From Gnetum montanum (lineage: Eukaryota; Streptophyta; Gnetopsida; Gnetales; Gnetaceae): a stretch of 63,170 nucleotides of DNA. Position numbers and translations under genes: made by a program. The stretch lies in NCBI GenBank assembly GCA_015680685.1, contig MNCI01026608.1, forward strand, positions 363,451 through 426,620. The letters are read 5' to 3'. The notes beneath the pieces are model-generated. The model saw only the letters and a program-made list of their open reading frames with translations, was not told where the DNA came from and did not search any database. Below are positions 35,591 through 45,381 of this stretch, in pieces; position 1 is the stretch's first letter; each line of letters starts with the position of its first letter.

Positions 35591-37148
35591 ATTGACTTTT
35601 GTTGACTTTGGTCAAACTTCCAAAATACAAGGAGTTTTTGAATGAAATTAGGATTAAATGGAAGCCCAAAAAGCCACGAACATGATTAAAATAGTAGAAG
35701 AGGATATTTAAGTTTAGAAAATTGAGAAAAAATTTGAGAAAATGGTTTGAAGGATGAATTTTAATGAAAGTTTAAGGAGCACAGAGTAGGATACACAATG
35801 GAATATGTAAAAGATAGGATTTTAGTAATGTCAAAAGTAAGGGACTTAACTAATCAAACTAAGAGATATGCAAGTGGTCCTTCCCATAGTTGGCACATGT
35901 CCTTTTTGCCCTTGCATAGCCTCAACTAAGGAGTCTATGATCCCCATAGTTGATTAATGACCATGAGAAGTTAAGGACCAAATAAAAAGAATCTACCCAA
36001 GAATTCCAACACATCAAACAAAGACATCAAGCATAACGTAGAAATTGGCAATGACATGAGTTATGGCAACATAAATGGATGACTAAGAAGGTGGGATGGA
36101 ATCCTGAATTAAGGTCATAAGAAGTCCCTTGTAAATTTTATGTTTAAAATGACCTAAGAAGATCCATCCTTAGTCCAGACCAAAGCCAGCCTCTTTTAGT
36201 GACTTTGCATCATCAATCCAAGACTGATCTACCCCCTTGAGACACAAGAGTTCTCCCACAAAACAACCACCATTCCACAAAGAGAAGAATAGAGAAGTAG
36301 GAAGTGAGATAGGGCCTTAGATAGAGGGGACCTTCAGGCATGGGTAACATGTCTTTCCAGTTCTGTAACCAGTGCTTGTAGCCTATTTATTTGTCTAAGG
36401 GGTATGCTTTGAATTCCCATCATGTGTTTTTTTATTTTTATTTTATTTTTTGTTTTGTTTTGGATGGGAACCACACCATGCAAAGACTTTATTTGACTTC
36501 ATGTTATTAGAACATGGAATGGTAAGTAGTCAATGAAAAAACTTAAGCACTCGAGTAAGTAGAAGAGTACAAAGAGTAGTAAGTTCCCTTGAAGTCACAT
36601 CCTATACAACTCTTTGAATCCTTTCCAATTTTGGAAACTACTAAGGTTACCAATTTATTAAAAGTTTCTTTAATGGAGGGGACCTCAAACTTCCAAAACA
36701 AGGAAAATCATAGAGTTTTTGAATGAGTGGATGTCGTGGAATCACTACCTATTCCATGAAAAATAAACCATGTCATAGTTATTAGACAAAAAAATTCAAA
36801 AATAGAAACCATACATTGATAATCATAACATTAAGCACCAACCATCATTAGTAAATAGCAATAGTGGCACTATGTCCTACGGTAATAAAGCACTTTTATT
36901 AGCAAAAATAGTGAAAAGTGACACACACAAAATAAAATAAAATAAAGTAAAAAATATAAAAAAGTATAAAATATTCAAGAAAGATAAAACATACTGACAA
37001 TGTTGTAAAACAAAAATCAAGAAAATGGATAAAAATCACAAAGTGTAAAAAAAAATGTATAAAACAAAAAAGGTGAAAAACTAAGAAGCCTTGTGGATGG
37101 TTAGCATGGATGGCCATCTACTACATGACTATGTTGGAAGGAGGAGAT
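35591..37148 (-). other. F noncoding region between integrase and extra ORF
   Basis: It contains the A-rich plus-strand tract (36899-37090), which corresponds to A's T-rich tract, and the blocks shared with A and C noted there. The minus-strand frame at 37117-36899 is a translation of this low-complexity tract and is not a gene. Confidence 0.65.
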
Positions 37149-38370
37149 CTAAATAATTGAATGTGATTGTCCATTCGTTGAGGTGGTAGTTTCACTAGCT
37201 TGTCTTGGTTCGAGAAAAGGTTTTACTTGTTGGATATTGACCAACTGCTTTCTATGTGGTCTCTCAAGTTTGTAGATTAACATGAACCTAGAGGAAAAGG
37301 TTTGATCAATTATATAAGGTCCCTCCCACAAAATTTAGAACTTTGACTTTTGGGGCATGTTTGTGGGGTTCTAGTAGAGAACCTTATCTCTTGGTTGAAA
37401 TTTCGCTTTCTATATTTTGAGGTCATGACATTGCTTGTTAAATGCCTTGTGCACCTCATTCAAAGATAGGGCCACTAATCTATTTTCATCCAACGTGTTG
37501 ACGTTGATCAATCTTTCTTTCTATGCTAAACTTAGGTCAAAATTTAGATCATAGGCTATTGAGAGTGTACGGAGCTCAGATTGAATCAGGAGCATTGGAA
37601 GTTTTATGTACACTAGCTTGTAGGGGGAGTAGCCAATAGGGAGTTTCCATGTTGAGCAATAGGCCTAGAGGGAATCATTGAGTTTTGTACTCCAATCTCT
37701 CCTATATTTGCTTATGATCCTTATTAGGATCTTTATGATCTCCTTGTTAGTTACCTCTGCTTGACCATTGGCCTGCGGGTAATAGGGTGTTGTTAATTTA
37801 TGTCCAACTCGTAAGTATTGCATGATTTTTTTTAAAGTTGCATTTATAAAATGAGTTCCATTATTAAAAATTAGTACACGTGGCATCCCAAACCTATTCA
37901 CAACATTCTTTTATATGAATTAAGCCATAGTGGATGATGTACAATTGGTGACAGTTGCTACTTATGTCCATTTTGTGCAGTAGTCAACTACTATGATGAT
38001 ATATGCCTTTTCATTAGACATAGGTGTGATTGGATTCATGAAGTCAATGCTCCATATGTCAAAGGGCTTCAATGGTTAAATCCACTATTGAGGATCCTCC
38101 ATTTAAGTAGTTATCCCACCATATTATTGATAGTGCTCACAAGATTGGATGAATTGGTGGGCATTCCTGAAGATTAGAGGCCAATAGTATCCTACCATCA
38201 GGATTTTTATGGCCATGCATCTCCTTGCATAGTGGCCTCTACAAGGCCCTTCATGAGCATCTTAGAGAACACGCAATTGATTTGCATCAGGAACACACCA
38301 ACAAACCAGGCCATCGATGCACACCTTGTAAAGGTGTTCATTGATTTCCATGAAGTACTTTTCCCGATGA
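37149..38370 (-). pseudogene. F integrase (decayed)
   Basis: On minus, the catalytic core at 37901-37665 reads MNRFGMPRVLIFNNGTHF, where the second catalytic Asp is Asn (ordinarily DNG or DGG). It continues TPYYPQANGQAEVTNKEI with the Glu kept. The C-terminal module at 37331 reads MWEGPYIIDQTF. The zinc-binding part (38300-38200) is poorly preserved. The style is Athila-like. Confidence 0.8.
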
Positions 38371-38375
38371 AGAAA

Positions 38376-39900
38376 CTATTGTTTTTTCCTAAAGTCTAAA
38401 TCTTGTGGCATCTCCTGAGTGAGAAGGTAAGTAAGGATGCCATTGTACCATTTTGTTTTAATGGGTACTTGGTCATTGATTACTCCTGTAAAGAGAAGTT
38501 CATCTAAAAAATGATTAGAGAGTAGACTCTCCTCTTTTATATTATCCCATCTTAATTGAGAGAGGTGGTCAACGACCATGTTCTCAGTTCCTTTAATATT
38601 TATCATCGTGAAATCGAATTCCTATAAGATCATAAGCCATCGTATGATACAAAGGCTCACCATTGGTTTGTTCATTAAGAAGTGAATGGCACTGTGGTTT
38701 GTATGTACAAATGCTTTATCACCAAGCACATAGTGCATAAAATTTTCAAGAGTGTACACCACTACCATTAATTCTTTCTTTGTTGTACTGTAATTTCACT
38801 ATGCACCCACACTGCTTCAACTCTTATAGTGGATGTAATATGGATGTTTCTTATTGTCCAACTATGTAAGCATGGCTTCCAAGGCATAATTAGATGCATT
38901 TTTCATTATGTGAAATGGTATAAACTAGTTTGGTACCCATAGAATTGGAGTTTCTATGAGTTTATCTTTTAATTATTGGAATGCATGTTCACATTCCTTG
39001 GTCTAGATGAGCAGAGCATCTTTCTTTGTAAGCTTAACCAATGGCTTTACAATCTTAGAGAAATTCTCTATGAATTGTCAGTAGTAGCTAGTGTGTCAAA
39101 GGAATGATTGGACATCTTTAACTATCTCTGATTAGCATGTAATTCCTTGGATGACCCTTATCTTTTTAAGGTCTACCTTAATCCCTTTTTGTGAAATTTG
39201 GTGCCTTAGTACTATGTCCTCCTAGACCATTAGATGGATTTTTTGCCAATTAAGCCTAAGGTTCATTTCAATACATCTTTTTAGAACCTACTTAAGGTAA
39301 TCTAGTGCTTGCTCAAATGTAGCCCCATAGGTAGAGAAGTCATCCATAAAGACCTCTACCTCACTACCAATTTACTATTGAAAATATTAAGAACTAGGCA
39401 TTGAAATGTTACAAGGGCATTTCACAAACTGAATGGCATCTTATGATATGAAAAAGTCCCCAAAGACTCATGAATGCTATTTTAGCTTAATCTTCTAGTG
39501 TGATTTGGATTTGGTTATAGCCACTATAACCATCCAAGAAGCTATAATAACAATGCCTAGAAATAGTGTCCAACACTTAGTTCACAAATGGTAATGGGAA
39601 ATGATCTTTAAATGCTACCATATTTAATAGCCTAAAATCAATGCAAAGCTACCACTTTTTTCCTTTCTTTGGCACAATTAAAAGTGGGCTAACCCACTCA
39701 GTATTCACGATAGGATAGATGAACCTCGCCTTGAGGAGTTGTTCTATTTCCTCCTTGATGATCTGCTTCAATTTGGAGTTTAGTTGCCTTTATGGTTGCC
39801 TTCTTGAATTCATGGCTAGGTCAGTGTAAATGTGATGTTGGCATATTCTTGAATTAATTCTAGTCGGCTTAGGATATGACCAAGCAAAGGTTGTTCGCCA
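38376..39900 (-). pseudogene. F reverse transcriptase and RNase H (decayed)
   Basis: On minus: 'FSYHKMPFSL.NALVTFQ' (near 39460) corresponds to the usual YxxMPFGLxNAPATFQ. The catalytic VFMDDFSTYG is near 39350. RNase H follows: ECEHAFQ.LKDKLIETPIL, YSTTKKELMVVVYTLE, FVHTNHSAIHFLMNKP, and the tail IKGTENMVVDHLSQL. VFMDDF with 'IVLRHQIS..GIKVD' is characteristic of Athila. Stops are frequent. Confidence 0.82.
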
Positions 39901-40017
39901 TTTGGTAATCACCTTTAATAGCTTTTCTTTTTATTTAGGAGTAAGTTTGGCATTAATGATAATTGGTTTGCCATTGTTTAAAAATGCATACTCCATGCCA
40001 GCTAGTAGAGTTTTTAA

Positions 40018-40700
40018 CTATATGGGCTCTTGCTTGAAATTATTAGGTATTTCCAACTCTTCCCAATAGGTATCTTCATCTTCATCATAAGAGATTTGGT
40101 GATGAACTTGCTTAAGTTCATTCATGCCTTTAACATAACCACATATTAAGCTCTCGGTTGGTTCCATGCATAGTGTGCTATTGTCAGAGTTAGCTATCAA
40201 CCATTGGGTATCCTCTTATTTTGTGGGTGCTATGTACAGACACATTTGGATATTTGTTTCTTGTGCACAATGATTACATACTTTGATGAATGTACTTTTA
40301 ATGAACCATATTTTCTATATGCAATTGCACTTATTATTGCTATACATGATACATAGAACACACTTCTTCTCTAATTGTACAAATTTATTTTTTTTGGAGA
40401 TTTCCAAGGAGAAGTCCCTTATGCCCATTTGTGCATCAATCGTGCTTAAGCATGCCCTTTCCATAATGATGGGGAAGTCACCTTTGTAGCTTTCAACCTC
40501 AATCACCAAAAAATTGGCGAAATAGGACACAAAAAAATTGTAGTTGCAATGCCCTCTACTAGCACCAAAGGAACAGTGATTGACTAGTCTAAGAATTCTA
40601 AACAGATGTTGCTCCTCTTGAGAGGTCGTAGGTTCTAGGCCTTATACATGTCATGAAAGATGAGATTGACACTAGAACTAGAGTTAAGAAGAGCTTTTCA
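40018..40700 (-). pseudogene. F protease (decayed)
   Basis: On minus, 40520-40430 reads ANFLVIEVESYKGDFPIIME and ACLSTIDAQMGIRDFSLEIS, homologous to A's protease C-terminal half. The active-site segment lies upstream near 40680 in degenerate form ('SSSSVNLIFH'). A short acidic linker toward RT follows (40200-40018). Confidence 0.72.
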
Positions 40701-41003
40701 TGGCTCATGTCTAGTGATCTGCAAATAAATAAGAGGACTTCCTAGGTCATATCTTTTAATGGGAAGATTGCCAACCTTGATTCAATTAGAAACAACATGA
40801 GTTAGCATCACAATGTAGATTTGAGATGACATTTGGTTTGAAGAGCACTTAAATGTGTTTGATGCAGAGGATGATGGTGTTGGAGATGTAGGGTGACTAA
40901 TATGATTAGGTTGTGAGGGATTGGGAGGACTGTTGGGTTAAGAAAATGGTCATTTTCCTAGATCAATTATCTTAACCACTCGGCTAGAAGGTTGATTGCA
41001 AAT

Positions 41004-43274
41004 TCATAGCCCTTGTAGCATTTCATTACTACAGCTATGGGGGAATTTCACCTTGCATGGATGGAGCAAGAGGTAACTAGGTAGAGGGCCAAGGGATGTG
41101 TGTAGATGGATGCAGAGGATGGTATGAGTATGCATGATTTCCTCAAGTAGATGATGAATGAGTTTGATGGTACTTTTGAGGGTAATAGTGATTCTTGAAT
41201 GAGGCATTGATTGCAGAGCTTCGTGGAGAAATGGGTTGCTAAACATAGTACCCATATGGATTTGATTACCTATAAGGGTATTACTACCTTAGCAGTGGTA
41301 TTCCCTATGATTGTGATTGGTGCCATTATTGGTATTGCTCATACGGTTGTGGTGGAGCTCCACTTGGATAATAAGCTTGTTTTTGCTGGTGGAACTACCT
41401 TGGATTGCCTTGAGGATAAGGCAATCATCTGGGTGCTTGCCTATGTGCTAGTTAAGGATTCAATGCATACATCCCAACCTCTTGTAAGTGTGATACGATA
41501 GGATAGCATCCCTTTGGATGTTCATATTGACAAATGTCATAACCAGTATCATCATCATAGTTGGTTTCCACAACTTCTTCTACTACAACAGCTTTGCCCT
41601 TACCTTCTCTGGTAGGCATGTTTAGCTTTCTTCCATCTCCTATGGTCATGGTCACTATTTTATTCTTTGGATGCTTTAGTGATCTTCATAGTAGTTTGGA
41701 AATTTTCATCCAAAGAGTCCTATAATTTCTCAACCTTTGCCAAAATATTAGAAATAGATTTTTAGATATGCAAGGTTTTTTAGTTTACCACTTTTTTAAG
41801 TCGTGTGTCCTCCTCTTCACAAAATTAGACATCCTTTTTCCTTATGGAAGGGTCCCTATTATACTCTTCTACACTTTCTCTTTTTTGCAACTCACCTTCT
41901 TCTTCTACTACATGCTCTATTAGCCTTTGTATTTGATGAGCTCTTATTTGGATAGTCTCCCTTAGGTATATACCCTAAGAGTTCTTCTAGTTTCTACTTT
42001 GAGCCCATCTATGATGTTGCAAAGTTGTTCCCTCTAAGAATGATCATGGTCAAGGCATCAATGTAAGAGAGAATAATATCTACCCATGGCGACATCCAAG
42101 GGTTCATGTGTTCCCTATTTCTAGCTTTGGATTTGCCTTCTTAGATTGGACACTCTAGAGTATGTCTGGTATTTATCATTAAAGAGCTCAAGCATTGTAC
42201 TCCATTTGTGAATGGATTCCAACTCTAAATACCAATACCAACTTTTAGCTTCTTTGATGAGTATCATGGAGAACAGCTTAAGTTTTTGCTAATCATTTTC
42301 AATGTTTTGCAAGGCATAGGCATCATGGAAAGCTTGTAAATTTTTCTATGAATTAGAGTTGTATCCCCCCTCTCAAATCTTGGGATATTATTCATGTCTA
42401 AGTGCTTGATCTGACTATCTTTTACATGCTTAGCTGGGATCTTAACCACCTCTGCAATGTTAAGAAAGCTTCAAGTCACCAACATGGGTTTATCATCATC
42501 ATTTCATTGATGGCATCAATGATGGTTCCTGCCACCCCTACGTTCTTGGTGGCCTTGACGGTCATTATTGTCTTGTTAATCGCCTTCATCATGATTATTT
42601 TAATGGTGACTTCTATGAGAACCAATAGATGAAGAGGAATTTTTGGAATCAAATGAAGAGGATGAAGAGGAAGGTGGACCACCACCACCACTACGATGCC
42701 CATCACCACCTCTTTGCTCATTACGATCACCATCTTTAGATCCCTTGCCATTATGAGGTTTGCTCAAGTTCCTGCCTTGATTGTCACTTTTTCCTGAACC
42801 TAGTTTATTAGTAGTGGATCGTAGGTTCAAGGCCACATCCTCATCACCAACAACAAGGGGTGGAGAATCTTCATGTTGAGAACCACTAGAAGGAGGATCC
42901 TCATTATCAGTTCGGTTTAACAAGAACAAGGAATTAGCAAAGTGTTTCCCCTTTGCAAAATCATGGTGCTTCTATTAGTGTCGATCATGCTTGTTTTATG
43001 TTTTAGTGGAACAACGAGTGTCATAACCATTCACAACATATTCCTCTTGAAGGTCCAAGATGCCTAACTTATTAAGGATTTGAAGTAGTAGCTTGGGAAT
43101 AGATCGATTAGGGGGCATTACAATGTTGCTCTCCATGTCACGCCATCGTAGTTGCTCATCTTGGTGTAGGATGAAGGTGAAGTCTAGTACATACTCATCA
43201 AGATGAGTATATACCACTTTGCACTCTTGTGGGACCAGGAGTTTAACATCTTCACACCTGTGAAAAGAAGACAT
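41004..43274 (-). pseudogene. F gag (decayed)
   Basis: The start MSSFHRCEDVKLLVPQE (43274) gives the complete N-terminus that is missing in A. FILHQDEQLRWRDM matches A. A Ser/Gly/basic linker lies at 42929-42500, the capsid-type core (MNNIPRFERG) near 42390, and the conserved YEHPKGCYPIVSHLQEVG at about 41530, where A and B have the same block. The Pro/Tyr/Gly-rich tail is at 41480-41000. As in A, I see no CCHC knuckle. Confidence 0.8.
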
Positions 43275-43424
43275 TTTCCAATAAGTAAAATATCAGTGTG
43301 CTTTTGTAATTGTATGTCATGTGAGAGTAATATTGACCTTGAGTTTGTCCAATGATATTAATAATGGTTACTAATCCTAGATAGTGCATGTTTCAACAAA
43401 TAGAGTCCATAGTAATGGCAGAAA

Positions 43425-43542
43425 TGATGAGCGATAAGGTACCTCTACACCCAACCATATGAATCACAAAGAATTCACATGCGATCCGGTCAAATTCTAT
43501 GGACTTTATAATTTTCGGTGCACTAGTCTTCTAGGTAGTGAA
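43425..43542 (-). repeat. F 5' LTR, U5 end (split by element D)
   Basis: The plus strand reads TGATGAGCGATAAGGTACC, the reversed LTR end, and continues to the CCTTG at 43543-43547. The remainder resumes at 61474. The two sides align without a break to the uninterrupted inverted copy at about 62690-62750. Confidence 0.85.
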
Positions 43543-43547
43543 CCTTG
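43543..43547 (+). repeat. Target-site duplication of D, left copy (CCTTG)
   Basis: CCTTG directly precedes the LTR start TGAAACACC (43548). The identical five bases follow the 3' LTR at 61474-61478. Confidence 0.93.
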
Positions 43548-44681
43548 TGAAACACCACAAAAATTTCGAACTTGATACTTGTTCGACAAGAAGCAGGTCC
43601 CTAGGACCCACGGATAACCAAGGCTACATTTGGTGTCGCACATTGCAACTTTGGGGATCAAAGTGCTTAATTTGCACTAAGTATGCAGTACCAATGTATA
43701 CACCCTGCGTATACGCCCGACATCAACAGCGTATACGCCCGATGTAGACATCCAACTTACACGCCCGACGTGCACACTTCACATGTACGCTCGGCGGGTA
43801 CGGCAAATGTTTACGCCCGACATGGAATCTCTAAAGATAGAATGAAGACATCATTGAAGAGCAAGAATTGAAGCAAGTCGGCAATCATCAGCGTATACGC
43901 CCGGCGTATACGCCCAGCCATTGTCGGCGTATACGCTCAGCGTGTAGGCCCAGCATCCACAGCATCTACACCCAGCATATCCAGCGTATACACCCAGAGT
44001 CTACGCCCACCTGATACAGCGTATACGCTCAGCAGATGTAATATGTTGTACACTTGTAAATTTTACGCCCTTTTTGCACCCGGTCAATGTCCATGTGTCG
44101 CCCAACCCGAGTCTAGCGTAACAACCGATATAAAAACCCCACTTTTCCACTTGCACGAGAGGTGGCAAAAATTCCAGAGCATACCAGAGAACATTTACAC
44201 TGCGCACCAGAGCTAAAAACCCTTTTATGCTGGGCACACGGTCTCTACGCTCCGCCTACAGCGCGAACCAGTCGAGTCATCCTTGCATCCACTGGGGCTT
44301 TTCGTCTTCTTTGTGTTCCATCACAACTGCGTTAGACCGGTGCACTGTACTCTCATTCTGTAATATCATTTTTTACATTTTACGCTGATTTCTTACATGT
44401 GTTCTGTTTACGCTCATTTACATTTAAGCCCCGTTCGCATATGTTACGCTGTTTATGCTCTCGTTTACGCCCGTTACGCCGTTTACACATAACCCAGCAT
44501 ATAGCACTTCGGCATACATTCGGGGAAATCCTTGTCTGATCCGCGTGCATACCACCCAAGGTGCTCTGCCTTCGTGCATTCTAGCTCGCCCTCAGGCGAA
44601 GGCAGGTTCTTCTGTGCATGTCCTGCGATCTCGCGGTCTCTATTTCCTTCCAGCCAGTGACCGACGATTTCAGGCGGTACA
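43548..44681 (+). repeat. D 5' LTR
   Basis: Starts TGAAACACCAC, ends GGCGGTACA. U3 (43700-44040) is packed with the palindrome GCGTATACGC (six perfect copies and many one-base variants such as CATATACGC). TATAAAAA is at 44129-44136. It matches the 3' LTR at 60327-61473 at roughly 95% by eye, most differences being C/T or G/A. Confidence 0.93.
44129..44136 (+). promoter_or_regulatory. TATA box of D 5' LTR
   Basis: TATAAAAA followed by CCCCACTTTTCCAC. It sits about 90 bases after the last GCGTATACGC palindrome. The 3' LTR has the same at 60921. Confidence 0.75.
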
Positions 44682-44686
44682 GAAAT

Positions 44687-44704
44687 TGGTGCTAGAAGGA
44701 GGGC
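44687..44704 (+). other. D candidate primer-binding site
   Basis: TGGTGCTAGAAGGAGGGC begins five bases after the LTR end. It starts with the TGG that pairs with a tRNA CCA end. I cannot assign the tRNA with confidence. Confidence 0.65.
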
Positions 44705-45381
44705 ATCTTAAAAAACCTTACTTGCAAACTTCCCAGCGTCTACGCTGTTGAGCATATACGCTGCCAACCACACGCCGCTTCCTGCTGAAACCATTCCAGT
44801 GTCTATGCAGCCCGGTCGGGAAACTCAGCCTGCAAACTATCCAGTGTCTACACTGTTTAGTGTTTACGCCGTCCCTGTTAAAACTTAACCAGAAAACCAT
44901 ACGCTCCATTCTCTACGCTGTCTTGTTTTACTCTGTGCCTTGTTTTACACTACACTCTATTTTACGCTCTATCCTGTTTTACACTGTACTTTGTTTTACG
45001 CTAAGCCTTGTCTTATGCTGTACTCTATTTTACGCTGAGCTCTGTTTTACGCTAAGCCTTGTCTTACGTTGTACTTTGTTTTATGCTCTATCCTGTTTTA
45101 CGTTGTACTCTGTTTTACGCTGAGCCTTGTCTTATGCTGTACTCTATTTTACGCTGAGCCTTGTCTTACTTTGTACTTTTTTTATGCTCTATCCTGTTTT
45201 ACGCTGCACCTCGAAGCTGAATACGTTGCCTAGCGTATACGCTGCACCCCTTACACTGTCTACGCTGACGCTATACGCTGAACATTGAAGTGTATACGCT
45301 GCACTTTACCACCTAGTTTACGTTGTACTAAGCAGGCTAATTTCACTCCTCTACCTCGTGTCATACTCTCAATAGGTCATC
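44705..45381 (+). repeat. D leader with pyrimidine-rich tandem repeats
   Basis: From about 44890 to 45215 the leader repeats the theme TGTTTTACGCT..GCCTTGTCTTATGCTGTACTCTA, with units of about 15-35 bases. Further TACGCTG words and one AGCGTATACGCT palindrome (45232) follow. The frame at 44860-45123 is a by-product of the repeats. A structured or unstructured U-rich leader could serve packaging or translation; that is only a guess. Confidence 0.7.

Larger units (their letters stand above)
31863..43424 (-). mobile_element. F: Athila-like Ty3/gypsy element with all domains and an extra ORF
   Basis: On minus the order is 5' LTR (end at 43425), gag (43274-41004), protease (40700-40018), RT and RNase H (39900-38376), integrase (38300-37149), noncoding post-pol sequence, an internal promoter, the extra ORF (35030-32189), PPT (31962-31953) and a shrunken 3' LTR (31952-31863). 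The RT motif VFMDDF and the integrase and protease style point to the Athila lineage. Every ORF is decayed. D interrupts its 5' LTR at 43547. Confidence 0.85.

Noticed and set aside
43700-44040. CRISPR-like impression from repeated GCGTATACGC units
   Set aside because: Units are 10-14 bases, palindromic, irregularly spaced and inside an LTR of a plant retrotransposon. There are no cas genes.
43538-45123. Open frames in D's 5' LTR and leader (43538-43747, 43683-43871, 44455-44751, 44860-45123) and their 3' LTR twins
   Set aside because: They lie in U3/R/U5 or in the pyrimidine-rich tandem repeat. No protein similarity is seen, and the 3' LTR versions differ by stops.
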